A DNA stretch of 64,000 nucleotides from Microbacteriaceae bacterium 3FA27C10 (GTDB lineage: Bacteria; Actinomycetota; Actinomycetes; Actinomycetales; Microbacteriaceae), in the NCBI GenBank assembly GCA_005502775.1, contig SCNI01000009.1:47431-111430 (forward strand), in the 5' to 3' direction. The position numbers were made by a program, and so were the translations under genes. Shown here piece by piece: positions 51,910 through 59,864 of this stretch. Numbering within the stretch: the stretch's first letter is position 1; every line of letters begins with the position of its first letter. The notes beneath the pieces were generated by a model, which was not told where the DNA came from, did no database searches, and saw only the letters and a list, made by a program, of their open reading frames with translations.

Positions 51910-54069
51910 CTAGAAGCCGGGGATGAGGCTGACGACGAGGTCGATGATCTTGATCCCGATGAACGGGGCGATCACTCCGCCCAGCCCGTAGATGAGGATG
52001 TTGCGGTTGAGGATGCGCGAGGCCGACATCGGCCGGTACTTCACGCCTCGCAGGGCCAGCGGGATGAGCACGACGATCACGAGGGCGTTGAAGACCACCG
52101 CGGAGAGGATCGCCGACGCCGGCGAGTGCAGGCCCATGATGTTGAGCAGGCCGAGCCCGGGGAACACCGCGGCGAACATGGCCGGGATGATGGCGAAGTA
52201 CTTCGCCACGTCGTTCGCGATCGAGAAGGTCGTCAACGCTCCGCGGGTGATCAGCAGCTGCTTGCCGATGGCCACGATGTCGATGAGCTTCGTGGGGTCG
52301 GAGTCGAGGTCGACCATGTTGCCGGCCTCCTTCGCGGCCGAGGTGCCCGTGTTCATGGCCACGCCGACATCCGCCTGCGCCAGGGCCGGGGCGTCGTTCG
52401 TGCCGTCGCCGGTCATGGCGACGAGGCGCCCGCCCTCCTGCTCCTTCTTGATCAGCGCCAGCTTGTCCTCCGGGGTGGCCTCGGCGAGGTAGTCGTCGAC
52501 TCCGGCCTCGGCGGCGATCGCCTTGGCGGTGAGCGGGTTGTCGCCGGTGATCATGACCGTGCGGATGCCCATCGAGCGCAGCTCGGCGAAGCGGCTCGCC
52601 ATGCCCTCCTTCACGATGTCCTTCAGGTAGACCACGCCGAGGATCTCGGCGGGGCCGTCGGCCGACTTCACGGCGACGACGAGCGGGGTGCCGCCGAGCT
52701 CGCCGATCGCGTCGGTCTGCAGCTGCAGCTCGTCGAACAGCGAGCTGCCCGCCGTGCCGGTCTCCCGGGCCCAGGCGGTGACGGCCGAGCCGGCGCCCTT
52801 GCGGATCTGGCGGCCGTCGGCGAAGTCGATGCCGCTCATGCGGGTCTGTGCGGTGAACGGCACGATCTCCCCGTCGACCGACGAGGGGCGGTGGAAGCCC
52901 TGCTGCTCAGCCAGGTCGACGATCGATTTGCCCTCGGGCGTCGGGTCGGAGAGCGAGGAGAGCGCGGCCGCATCGCGGAGGGCGACGGCGTCGACCCCGG
53001 TGAGCGCCCGGAACTCCGAGGCGCGGCGGTTGCCGTAGGTGATCGTTCCGGTCTTGTCCATCAGCAGGGTGGTGACGTCGCCCGCCGCCTCGACGGCGCG
53101 GCCCGACATGGCCAGCACGTTGCGCTGCACCAGGCGGTCCATGCCGGCGATGCCGATGGCCGAGAGCAGGGCCCCGATGGTCGTCGGGATGAGGCACACC
53201 AGCAGGGCGACCATCACGGCGATCGAGGGGGCGGCATCCGAGTACCCGGCGATCGGGCCCAGGGTGAGCACCACGATCAGGAAGATGACCGACAGGCTGG
53301 CGAGCAGGATGTTGAGGGCGATCTCGTTCGGCGTCTTCTGCCTCGAGGCGCCCTCGACGAGGCGGATCATGCGGTCGACGAAGGTCTCGCCGGGCTTGGA
53401 GGTGATCTTCACCACGACCCGGTCGGAGAGCACGCGGGTGCCGCCCGTGACCGCGCTGCGGTCGCCGCCGGACTCCCGCACCACCGGGGCGGACTCGCCC
53501 GTGATGGCCGACTCGTCGATGGAGGCGATGCCGTCGATGATGTCGCCGTCACCGGGCACGAGCTCTCCGGCCACGACCACCACCACGTCACCGAGCTTCA
53601 GGTCGGCCGAGGCCACCGGAGACGTCGTGGCCCGCAGTGCAGCCGGGTCGCCGCTCGCGTCGTAGCCGACGACCCGGGCGGCCATGGTGCTCGTGCGAGT
53701 GGCTCGCAGGGTGGCGGCCTGGGCCTTGCCGCGGCCCTCGGCCACGGACTCGGCGAGGTTCGCGAACAGCACCGTCAGCCAGAGCCAGACCGCGATGGAC
53801 CAGGTGAAGGCCAGCGAGGTGGCCTGAGGGCCGGTCTCGGCGGGCAGGAAGGGCTGGGCGACGGCGATGATCGTGGTGAGGGCGGCGCCGATCTCCACGA
53901 GGAACATGACGGGGTTGTGCCACATCTCGCGCGGATCGAGCTTGCGCAGGGCCCCCGGCAGCCCGTTCGCGAGCTGGCTGAGGCTGAAGGTGCGCGCACC
54001 GGGCGTGTGCTCGGCGGCGGCGGGTCGGGTCGACGGCTCGGGTGAGCTGGTCGGGGTGATGGTGGACAT
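51910..54069 (-). CDS. kdpB: Potassium-transporting P-type ATPase subunit KdpB
   Basis: 719 residues. Phosphorylation site D338 is in [12 protein letters not shown]; the actuator loop TGES has S193 in ITGESAPVV, the serine known in E. coli to be phosphorylated for inhibition at high potassium; [20 protein letters not shown] is the hinge motif. A 30-residue Pro/Ser/Thr N-terminus is disordered. ATG 54069 has AGGAAGGA five bases upstream; an ATG at 54087 that touches the kdpA stop (TGATG) is an alternative adding six residues. The longer open frame beyond is antisense-type sequence over kdpA. Confidence 0.97.
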   Translation of the reverse strand: MSTITPTSSPEPSTRPAAAEHTPGARTFSLSQLANGLPGALRKLDPREMWHNPVMFLVEIGAALTTIIAVAQPFLPAETGPQATSLAFTWSIAVWLWLTVLFANLAESVAEGRGKAQAATLRATRTSTMAARVVGYDASGDPAALRATTSPVASADLKLGDVVVVVAGELVPGDGDIIDGIASIDESAITGESAPVVRESGGDRSAVTGGTRVLSDRVVVKITSKPGETFVDRMIRLVEGASRQKTPNEIALNILLASLSVIFLIVVLTLGPIAGYSDAAPSIAVMVALLVCLIPTTIGALLSAIGIAGMDRLVQRNVLAMSGRAVEAAGDVTTLLMDKTGTITYGNRRASEFRALTGVDAVALRDAAALSSLSDPTPEGKSIVDLAEQQGFHRPSSVDGEIVPFTAQTRMSGIDFADGRQIRKGAGSAVTAWARETGTAGSSLFDELQLQTDAIGELGGTPLVVAVKSADGPAEILGVVYLKDIVKEGMASRFAELRSMGIRTVMITGDNPLTAKAIAAEAGVDDYLAEATPEDKLALIKKEQEGGRLVAMTGDGTNDAPALAQADVGVAMNTGTSAAKEAGNMVDLDSDPTKLIDIVAIGKQLLITRGALTTFSIANDVAKYFAIIPAMFAAVFPGLGLLNIMGLHSPASAILSAVVFNALVIVVLIPLALRGVKYRPMSASRILNRNILIYGLGGVIAPFIGIKIIDLVVSLIPGF

Positions 54070-54086
54070 GCTGTCCTTCCTGGACA

Positions 54087-55760
54087 TCAGACGAGCCCTT
54101 CGGCGAGCGGTCCGAGTGCGAGCACGGGGAAGTAGGTGAGAGCGACGACGATCAGGATCACGCCGAGGAGGAGGCCCACGAACTGCGGGCGGTGGGTGGG
54201 CAGCGTGCCGGCGGTGACCGGCACCCGGCCCTGCGAGGCGAGGGAGCCGGCGAGGGCGAGCACGAACACGATCGGCACGAAGCGGCCCAGCAGCATCACC
54301 ACGCCGAGCGCGGTGTTGAACCACGGCGTGTTGGCCGTGAGCCCGGCGAACGCCGAGCCGTTGTTGTTGGCCGCGCTCGTGAAGGCGTAGAGCACCTCGG
54401 TGAAGCCGTGCAGCCCCGGGTTCCAGATCGAGGTCGTGGTGACGTCGTCGCGGATGGCCGGGATGGCGAAGCTCAGGGCGGTGCCGACCAGCACGAGGGT
54501 GGGCGTGGCGAGGATGTAGAGGCTCGCCAGCTTGATCTCGCGCGGGCCGAGCTTCTTGCCCAGGTACTCCGGGGTGCGGCCGACGAGCAGCCCCGCGATG
54601 AACACGGTGATGATCGCGATGATCAGGATGCCGTACATGCCCGCCCCGATGCCGCCGGGCGCGATCTCGCCGAGCATCATGTTGAACAGGGTCATCATGC
54701 CGCCGAGCGAGGTGAAGCTGTCGTGCATCGAGTTCACGGCGCCGGTCGAGGTGATCGTCGACGTGGTGGCGAAGAGCGTCGACGCGGCGATGCCGAACCT
54801 CTGCTCCTTGCCCTCCATCGCACCGCCCGCGAGCTGCGGGCCGGTGCCCGACCCGATGATCTCGAACGTCGTCAGGGCCGCCACCGAGACGAGGAACAGG
54901 GTGCCCATCGCCGCGAGGATCGCGTAGCCCTGGCGGTTGTCGCCGACCATCTTGCCGAAGGCGCGCGGGAGCGAGAACGGGATGGCGAGCATCAGCACGA
55001 TCTCGAACAGGTTCGTCCACGGCGTCGGATTCTCGAACGGATGCGCGGAGTTGGTGTTGAAGAAGCCGCCGCCGTTGTTGCCGACCATCTTGATGGCCTC
55101 CTGGGAGGCCACGGGTCCGCCCGGGATGGTCGCGGTGCCACCCGTGAGCGTGGTCACGTCGGTGAAGCCGTTGAAGTTCTGGATGACGCCGCCGGCGATC
55201 AGCACGATCGACGAGATCACGGCGAGCGGCAGCAGGATGCGGAACGTGGCCCGGGTGAGGTCCACCCAGAAGTTGCCGAGCGTTCCCGTGCTGCGGCGCG
55301 AGAAGCCGCGGATCAGCGCGATCGCGACGGCGAGTCCCACGCCGGCCGAGACGAAGTTCTGCACGGCCAGACCGGCGATCTGCACCGTGTAACCCATCGT
55401 CACCTCAGGCGAGTAGGACTGCCAGTTCGTGTTGGTCACGAAGGCGGCGGCGGTGTTGAACGACAGTCCTTCGGGAACCGCGGGCAACCCGAGGGAGTAG
55501 GGCAGAACGGCCTGGAGCCGCTGGATGGCGTAGACGAAGAGCACCCCGAGGAGCGAGAACGCGAGCACGCTGCTGAGGTAGGCGCGCCAGCTCTGCTCCC
55601 GGGCCGGGTCGACGCCGACGACGCGGTAGAGACCGCGTTCGACCTTGAGGTCCTTCGTGGACGTGAAGGTCCACGCGATGAAGTCGCCCAGAGGGCGGTA
55701 GATCACCGCGAGGATGATCGCGAGGGTCGCCAGCTGGGCGACGAGAAGCCATGCTTCCAT
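54087..55760 (-). CDS. kdpA: Potassium-transporting ATPase channel-like subunit KdpA
   Basis: 557 residues with ten helices and four selectivity-filter loops: [37 protein letters not shown] and [10 protein letters not shown]. These Gly/Asn-rich turns line the potassium-binding filter. [20 protein letters not shown] and [20 protein letters not shown] are the conserved N-terminal elements. The start is one base after the kdpF stop with GGAG upstream. Confidence 0.97.
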   Translation of the reverse strand: MEAWLLVAQLATLAIILAVIYRPLGDFIAWTFTSTKDLKVERGLYRVVGVDPAREQSWRAYLSSVLAFSLLGVLFVYAIQRLQAVLPYSLGLPAVPEGLSFNTAAAFVTNTNWQSYSPEVTMGYTVQIAGLAVQNFVSAGVGLAVAIALIRGFSRRSTGTLGNFWVDLTRATFRILLPLAVISSIVLIAGGVIQNFNGFTDVTTLTGGTATIPGGPVASQEAIKMVGNNGGGFFNTNSAHPFENPTPWTNLFEIVLMLAIPFSLPRAFGKMVGDNRQGYAILAAMGTLFLVSVAALTTFEIIGSGTGPQLAGGAMEGKEQRFGIAASTLFATTSTITSTGAVNSMHDSFTSLGGMMTLFNMMLGEIAPGGIGAGMYGILIIAIITVFIAGLLVGRTPEYLGKKLGPREIKLASLYILATPTLVLVGTALSFAIPAIRDDVTTTSIWNPGLHGFTEVLYAFTSAANNNGSAFAGLTANTPWFNTALGVVMLLGRFVPIVFVLALAGSLASQGRVPVTAGTLPTHRPQFVGLLLGVILIVVALTYFPVLALGPLAEGLV

Positions 55761-55761
55761 G

Positions 55762-55851
55762 TCAGAACTTCTCCGGCTTCACGAGGGCGACGATCAGGTA
55801 GGCCACTCCGGCCACACCGAGCACCGCGGCGACGAGTTCGAGAACGATCAC
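55762..55851 (-). CDS. kdpF: KdpF small subunit
   Basis: A 29-residue single-helix peptide: [20 protein letters not shown] then VALVKPEKF. The KPEKF ending is the hallmark of KdpF, which sits in the membrane against KdpA and stabilises the complex. The start is GTG 55851, overlapping the stop of a still smaller upstream gene (GTGA), with GGGAAG four bases before it; one base separates its stop from the kdpA ATG. Confidence 0.9.
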   Translation of the reverse strand: MIVLELVAAVLGVAGVAYLIVALVKPEKF

Positions 55852-55943
55852 AGCTTCCCGACCCCCCAGGCGACCAGAGCGATCACGCCGAAGACGGCGA
55901 GGATCGCGACGATGTAAACGACGTCGAGCACTGTGTTCTCCAT
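55848..55943 (-). CDS. 31-residue membrane peptide, first gene of the kdp operon
   Basis: MENTVLDVVYIVAILAVFGV then [11 protein letters not shown]. One hydrophobic helix of about 22 residues, an acidic N-terminus and a lysine near the C-terminus. Its stop overlaps the kdpF GTG, so translation is coupled. It is not KdpF, which follows complete. Whether it joins the pump is unknown; similar short open frames precede kdpF in some actinobacteria. The start is uncertain: ATG 55943 has no good RBS and ATG 55988 would add 15 residues. Confidence 0.55.
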   Translation of the reverse strand: MENTVLDVVYIVAILAVFGVIALVAWGVGKL

Positions 55944-56066
55944 CCGACAGGCGCCCAGGGTGGGCGCACGGGTACGGATGATGATCATGCTCGCCGGATC
56001 GGGGCCGATCGGGCGTCCTAACGACTTACTGACGCCCGACCGCCCGCACGGCCGGAAACCCATACA

Positions 56067-56152
56067 GAATCCTGTCGCCGCACCCGCGGGGTCGTGCCGG
56101 GATGAGGATTCCCGTCAGGATTCGGGGCGTCGGCGCTCGTATCCCGTTAGGA
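56067..56152. promoter_or_regulatory. Repeat-rich control region between kdp and the 56193 gene
   Basis: The 249-base divergent gap contains direct repeats ATTCCCGTCAGGA (56108-56120) and TATCCCGTTAGGA (56140-56152), 32 bases apart, and an inverted pair GAATCCTG (56067-56074) / CAGGATTC (56116-56123). A further dyad GGGCGTC/GACGCCC lies at 56011-56037. These are candidates for KdpE binding; no good -35/-10 pair was found. Confidence 0.4.
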
Positions 56153-56192
56153 ACCCTCCACGCGCTCCCGTGGGCGGCGTAGACCTTCTTCC

Positions 56193-56666
56193 GTGACTCT
56201 CACCAGCATCCTTCCCACCCTCCGCGCCAGCATCCCCGACCCTCTCGCCATCGACCGGTGGCCGGAGTGGACCCACCCGACCACCACCGATGTGATCGTG
56301 TCGGGCGTCTCGCTGCTGCGGCTCGTCGACATCTGCGACACGCCCTGTGTGCACAGCGCCGCCGCCGTCGTGCCCGGAACTCACGGGCGCCCCTCGGACA
56401 CGGAGCAGGCCTCCGTCGTCGTCGCCCGCGTGACGTCGATCGAGCGCCCCGGGGTGCTGACGCTCGACGCCGAGCTCGGTGCCGCCTCCGCGTGCCTCGA
56501 GGAGGCGCGGATGATCGGGCGCGTCTCGACCCGGCGCAGTCGCCCCTTCCAGCTCGGGAACGCCGTCGTGGCGCTGCCGGAGGACCTGGCCGTCGGCGAC
56601 CTGATCGTCGTGCCCTGTGCCGGGTCGATCAGCTGCCGCCAGCTGCGGGCGGGGGTGGCGTCATGA
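56193..56666 (+). CDS. Unknown protein, tandem paralogue 1
   Basis: 157 residues from GTG 56193, start not certain because no RBS is visible. No signal peptide or membrane helix. Key segments: VIVSGVSLLRLVDICDTPCV, LDAELGAASACLEEARMIGR, VSTRRSRPFQLGNAVVALPE and DLAVGDLIVVPCAGSISCRQ. Five cysteines, two of which (TPC and ASAC-LEE) correspond to cysteines in the next gene's product. Together with that gene it forms a two-gene unit overlapping by four bases (ATGA). Not recognised; the beta-strand/turn pattern and GDLIVVPCA suggest a barrel-like domain. Confidence 0.65.
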   Translation: MTLTSILPTLRASIPDPLAIDRWPEWTHPTTTDVIVSGVSLLRLVDICDTPCVHSAAAVVPGTHGRPSDTEQASVVVARVTSIERPGVLTLDAELGAASACLEEARMIGRVSTRRSRPFQLGNAVVALPEDLAVGDLIVVPCAGSISCRQLRAGVAS

Positions 56667-57181
56667 GCATGGTCCACACCCTCAACTGGTACCGCCGTCA
56701 CCACATCGAGCATCCCGACCTGGCGCTCTGGCCCCGGGCGGCCGCGGTGACCCGCGACGACGTCACGATCGCCGGGGAGTCGATGACGGCAATGGCCCGG
56801 GCTGCAGGGACGCCCTGCACGCGGGTCGCCGAATCCGCCGCGAGATCCTGGTCGGCGGCGGCCGGGGAGCGGCATTGCGCGGTCGTCGTCACGACCGTCG
56901 AAGCGGTCACCGTCTCGCCCGCCGGCGACGGCTACGACCTCTGGGTCGACGCCGACCTCGACGGCTGCGAACCGCTGGAGAGCACCTTCCGGCTGATCGG
57001 CCGGCGCTCGCGGGCGCAGGAGGCCCTCTTCGTGGCGCGGCCCTGCCGTCGCTATGGTGACCTGCAGTGCGTGCTGCCCGTCGACGTGCAGGCCGGAGAC
57101 CTCGTCGCCTTCGTCATCGCGCGGCCCGTGGCACTGCACGACATCCGCCGCCGCCCCCTGCACCCGGAGCGGCTCTACTGA
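56663..57181 (+). CDS. Unknown protein, tandem paralogue 2
   Basis: 172 residues. MSMVHTLNWYRRHHIEHPDL is unlike its neighbour, but the rest parallels it: DVTIAGESMTAMARAAGTPC, CAVVVTTVEAVTVSPAGDGY, WVDADLDGCEPLESTFRLIG, RRSRAQEALFVARPCR and LPVDVQAGDLVAFVIARPVA. Shared landmarks with paralogue 1 are TPC, D-A-x-L...C...E, R-x-IGR with a following SR, LP-x-D-x-x-x-GDL and a final RR or RQLR. Cysteines are again abundant. Translation is coupled to the first gene. Function unknown. Confidence 0.65.
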   Translation: MSMVHTLNWYRRHHIEHPDLALWPRAAAVTRDDVTIAGESMTAMARAAGTPCTRVAESAARSWSAAAGERHCAVVVTTVEAVTVSPAGDGYDLWVDADLDGCEPLESTFRLIGRRSRAQEALFVARPCRRYGDLQCVLPVDVQAGDLVAFVIARPVALHDIRRRPLHPERLY

Positions 57182-57221
57182 CCTCGAACGGAACGGCCAC
57201 GGCTCTGAGCTGCCGGCCCGG

Positions 57222-57245
57222 CTCAGCTCAGCAGCTCAGCTCAGC
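57222..57245. repeat. Short CTCAG tandem repeat at the exporter-permease stop codon
   Basis: CTCAG CTCAG CAG CTCAG CTCAG spans the stop codon of the minus-strand permease gene, so slippage could alter its last residues. No hairpin with a T-run is present. Confidence 0.6.
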
Positions 57246-58000
57246 TTGCGGCGGTACAGCGCGACCGCGGCCAGGTAGGCGACCACCAGGATGCCCACCA
57301 GCCACGCCAGGGCGATCCAGATGTCGGTGCCGACCGACTGCTGGGCGAACAGCGCGCGGAGGGTGTCGACGATGCTCGTCACCGGCTGGTTCTCGGCGAA
57401 CCAGGCCACGGGCCCGGGCATCGAGTCGGTGGGCACGAACGCGGAGCTGATGAAGGGCAGGAAGATCAGCGGGTAGCTGAAGCCGCTCGCCCCGTCGATC
57501 GACTTCGCCGACAGCCCCGCGACCACCGCGATCCAGGTGAGTGCGAGGGTGAACAGGATGAGGATGCCGGCCACCGCGAGCCACGCGCCGACGGATGCTC
57601 CGCTCCGGAACCCGAGGATCAGTGCGACCCCGGTGACGATCACCACCGATACGAGGTTCGCGGCCAGCGAGGTGAGCACGTGCGCCCAGAGCACGCTCGA
57701 CCGGGCGATCGGCATCGACTGGAAGCGCTCGAAGATGCCGCCCTGGAGGTCGAGGAACAGCCGGTACGAGGTGTACGCGACGCCCGAGGCGATCGTGATG
57801 AGCAGGATGCCGGGGAGCATGTAGTCGACGTAGGAGCCGTCGTAGCCGGTCGTGATCGCCCCACCCAGCACGAACACGAACAGCAGCATCAGGGCCACCG
57901 GGGTGACCGCGGTGGTGATGATCGTGTCGGGGCTGCGGAGGATGTGGCGCAGCGAGCGGCCGGTCAGAACGCCGGTGTCGCCGAGGACGTGCGTGGTCAT
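57236..58000 (-). CDS. ABC-2 type exporter permease (DrrB-like)
   Basis: 254 residues with six helices: RSPDTIITTAVTPVALMLLF, YDGSYVDYMLPGILLITIAS, FERFQSMPIARSSVLWAHVL and PISFLPF-like (YPLIFLPFISSAFVPTDSMP). The last is the LPxxxxSxxFVP motif of daunorubicin-resistance-type permeases. It pairs with the ATPase encoded immediately upstream (four-base overlap) to export a drug or lipid. Controlled with the PadR-DUF1048 genes. Confidence 0.9.
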   Translation of the reverse strand: MTTHVLGDTGVLTGRSLRHILRSPDTIITTAVTPVALMLLFVFVLGGAITTGYDGSYVDYMLPGILLITIASGVAYTSYRLFLDLQGGIFERFQSMPIARSSVLWAHVLTSLAANLVSVVIVTGVALILGFRSGASVGAWLAVAGILILFTLALTWIAVVAGLSAKSIDGASGFSYPLIFLPFISSAFVPTDSMPGPVAWFAENQPVTSIVDTLRALFAQQSVGTDIWIALAWLVGILVVAYLAAVALYRRKLS

Positions 58001-58833
58001 CGGTGTTCCTTTCGTGAGGGCGCCGGATCGGCCGCGCCGGACGGGGCGTCGGCGGGATCGGCTTCAGGGGCCTCGCCGACCAGGGCGAGGAAGACCTCCT
58101 CGAGGGAGGGCTGCTTCTCCACGTACTCGACCGTGGCCGGGGGCAGGAGCTGCTTCAGCTCGGCGAGCGTGCCGTTCTGGATGATGACGCCCCGGTGCAG
58201 GATGGCGATGCGGTCGGCGAGATGCTCGGCCTCGTCGAGGTACTGCGTGGTGAGCAGCACCGTGGTGCCCTGCCCGGCGAGCTGCTTCACCGTCTGCCAC
58301 ACCTCGAGGCGCGCCTGCGGGTCGAGCCCCGTGGTGGGTTCGTCGAGGAAGATCACCGAGGGGCTGCCGATGAGGCTCATCGCGATGTCGAGCCGGCGGC
58401 GCATGCCTCCCGAGTAGGTGGCGGCGCGCCGGCCGCCGGCCTCGGTGAGTGAGAACCGGGCGAGCAGCGCGTCGGCGATCGCCCCCGGATTCTTCAGGTG
58501 GCGGAGCCGGGCGACGAGCACGAGGTTCTCCCGCCCGCTCAGCACCTCGTCGACCGCGGCGAACTGGCCGGTGAGGCTGATCGACTCGCGCACCTCGCCG
58601 GGTGACGTGGCGACGTCGAAGCCGTGCACGCTCGCGGCTCCGCCATCCGCTCGGAGCAGGGTCGACAGGATGCGCACGAGCGTGGTCTTGCCGGCCCCGT
58701 TCGAGCCGAGCAGCGCGAAGATCGTGCCGGGCGCCACGTCGAAGTCGACGCCGCGCAGCACGGGGACGTTCGAGAACGACTTGGTGATGCCCCGCACCCG
58801 GATGGCGGGTGCGGGGGACTGGTGGTCGGACAT
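57997..58833 (-). CDS. ABC exporter ATP-binding protein (DrrA-like)
   Basis: 278 residues. Walker A GSNGAGKTTLVRILSTL, Q-loop SLTGQFAAVDE, signature YSGGMRRRLDIAMSL, Walker B VIFLDEPTTGLDPQ and switch histidine in LTTQYLDEAEHL-like context. The SLTGQFAAVDE and PPATVEYVEKQPSLEEVFL elements are typical of DrrA-family drug exporters. It follows the DUF1048 gene by 28 bases and overlaps the permease gene. The substrate is unknown. Confidence 0.93.
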   Translation of the reverse strand: MSDHQSPAPAIRVRGITKSFSNVPVLRGVDFDVAPGTIFALLGSNGAGKTTLVRILSTLLRADGGAASVHGFDVATSPGEVRESISLTGQFAAVDEVLSGRENLVLVARLRHLKNPGAIADALLARFSLTEAGGRRAATYSGGMRRRLDIAMSLIGSPSVIFLDEPTTGLDPQARLEVWQTVKQLAGQGTTVLLTTQYLDEAEHLADRIAILHRGVIIQNGTLAELKQLLPPATVEYVEKQPSLEEVFLALVGEAPEADPADAPSGAADPAPSRKEHR

Positions 58834-58861
58834 CTGCCTACTCCCCCTGCCTCGGTGACCG

Positions 58862-59224
58862 TCAGGCCTCGGGGGCCGCTTCGTCGATCGCGGCGGTGAG
58901 GCGCCGGCGCTCCTTGTCGATCCACTGGACGCTGGAGTAGGCCCGGGCGAACTGCTCGGCGAACTCCACCGGGTCGTCGCCGACGATGTCGCGCACCGCG
59001 GTGCCGTCGAGAGCGGCCCGCTCCCAGAGGTCGGCGTGGTCGGCCACCATGGTGACGAGGGTGTCGCCGTCGGTGATGCCGCCGGAGTACATCAGGTAGC
59101 GGCTGATCGCCTTGGCGGCGGCCCGGTGGGGCTCGGGGAGCGCGTCGATGCGCGCCACCGCCTGGCGGTACTGCTTCTTCTGTTCGAGCGATCCGGTCAG
59201 GACCTCGATCCACTTCGCAGCCAT
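58862..59224 (-). CDS. DUF1048-family protein
   Basis: 120 residues: MAAKWIEVLTGSLEQKKQYR, LPEPHRAAAKAISRYLMYSG and FARAYSSVQWIDKERRRLTA. All-helical DUF1048 proteins habitually sit between a PadR regulator and a Drr-type ABC exporter, as here; the role is unknown, possibly a helper of the regulator or pump. The ATG is one base after the PadR stop, so translation is coupled. Confidence 0.88.
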   Translation of the reverse strand: MAAKWIEVLTGSLEQKKQYRQAVARIDALPEPHRAAAKAISRYLMYSGGITDGDTLVTMVADHADLWERAALDGTAVRDIVGDDPVEFAEQFARAYSSVQWIDKERRRLTAAIDEAAPEA

Positions 59225-59225
59225 G

Positions 59226-59585
59226 TCACTTCTCTCCTTCGTGAGTGTTCGGTGTGTTCTCGATCTGGTGGTGGAGCTGTTCGATGCGCTCGGCGAGGAA
59301 GCTCCAGCTCCTCCAGAACTCGTCCAGGTAGTCGCGCCCGGCCGCGTTGAGCGAGTAGACCTTGCGGGGCGGGCCCTTCTCCGACGCGACCTTCGTCACG
59401 TCGACGAGGCCGCGCTGCTCGATCCGCAGCAGCAGCGCGTACACGGTGCCCTCGACGATGTCGGAGAAGCCCTGGTCGCGCAGTCGCGCCGTGATCTCGT
59501 AGCCGTAGGCCGGCCGGCTGGCCAGGGTGGCCAGGACCACGCCCTCGAGGGTGCCCTTGAGCATCTCGGTCATCTGTTTGGCCAT
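59226..59585 (-). CDS. PadR-family transcriptional regulator
   Basis: 119 residues. MAKQMTEMLKGTLEGVVLAT, LASRPAYGYEITARLRDQGF and VEGTVYALLLRIEQRGLVDV form the winged helix, ending with a dimerisation helix (DEFWRSWSFLAERIEQLHHQ). It heads a four-gene unit (PadR, DUF1048, DrrA-like, DrrB-like) and probably represses it until an exported compound binds. Two operator-like repeats overlap its promoter. Confidence 0.92.
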   Translation of the reverse strand: MAKQMTEMLKGTLEGVVLATLASRPAYGYEITARLRDQGFSDIVEGTVYALLLRIEQRGLVDVTKVASEKGPPRKVYSLNAAGRDYLDEFWRSWSFLAERIEQLHHQIENTPNTHEGEK

Positions 59586-59612
59586 CGGACCGCCTTACTA
59601 CTCGGTGTTGCT

Positions 59613-59653
59613 GACTACCAGTAGATAGTAACGCCGACTACCGGTAGATAGCA
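59613..59653 (-). promoter_or_regulatory. Promoter and duplicated PadR operator
   Basis: GACTACCAGTAGATAGTA (59613-59630) and GACTACCGGTAGATAGCA (59636-59653) are direct copies 23 bases apart; each centres on CTACC-NGTAG, a perfect palindrome in the second. On the minus strand TTGCTA (59654-59649) and TACTAT (59630-59625), 18 bases apart, form a plausible -35/-10 whose spacer and -10 lie in the repeats, so binding would block polymerase. Confidence 0.65.
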
Positions 59654-59720
59654 AGACTGAATACCGAAGGGGATGAGCCTGCGGCTCGGCCCTCGACTCG
59701 GACCTCGACTCGGCCTGCGG

Positions 59721-59864
59721 CTCGACCCGCCCACCGCCGCCGAATACGCTCTAGTGCAAGTGCCCCGCGTCGCGGCGGCACGCGGGCTGGAGGAGTCGCA
59801 GGGTCATGATCTCGTCGAGGCGCTCGTGCAGGGCCGCGACCTCGGGATTCCCGGGGAAGCGCGC
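59721..59864 (+). pseudogene. Relic of kdpC 3' end, in frame with kdpD copy 2
   Basis: These 48 codons read LDPPTAAEYALVQVPRVAAA, RGLEESQGHDLVEALVQGRD, LGIPGEAR. They align without gaps to the end of KdpC (LDPHISPAYADEQVARIAQA, RGLDQAAVQGLVDRFVQGRD, LGYLGEPT), about half identical. The match stops where kdpD copy 2 begins. Everything before codon 1 of the relic is a 12-bp tandem repeat of CTCGGNCCTCGA type (59685-59720). So a second kdp operon lost kdpFAB and most of kdpC. There is no stop between relic and kinase; a start at 59673 would fuse both. Confidence 0.8.

Noticed and set aside
51211..54045. A 944-codon plus-strand open frame over kdpC and kdpB
   Set aside because: Antisense of the kdp operon; composition and lack of motifs identify it as a shadow.
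54070..55020. N-terminal extension of the KdpB frame across kdpA
   Set aside because: KdpA is clearly encoded there in another frame; a strong RBS marks the KdpB start at 54069.
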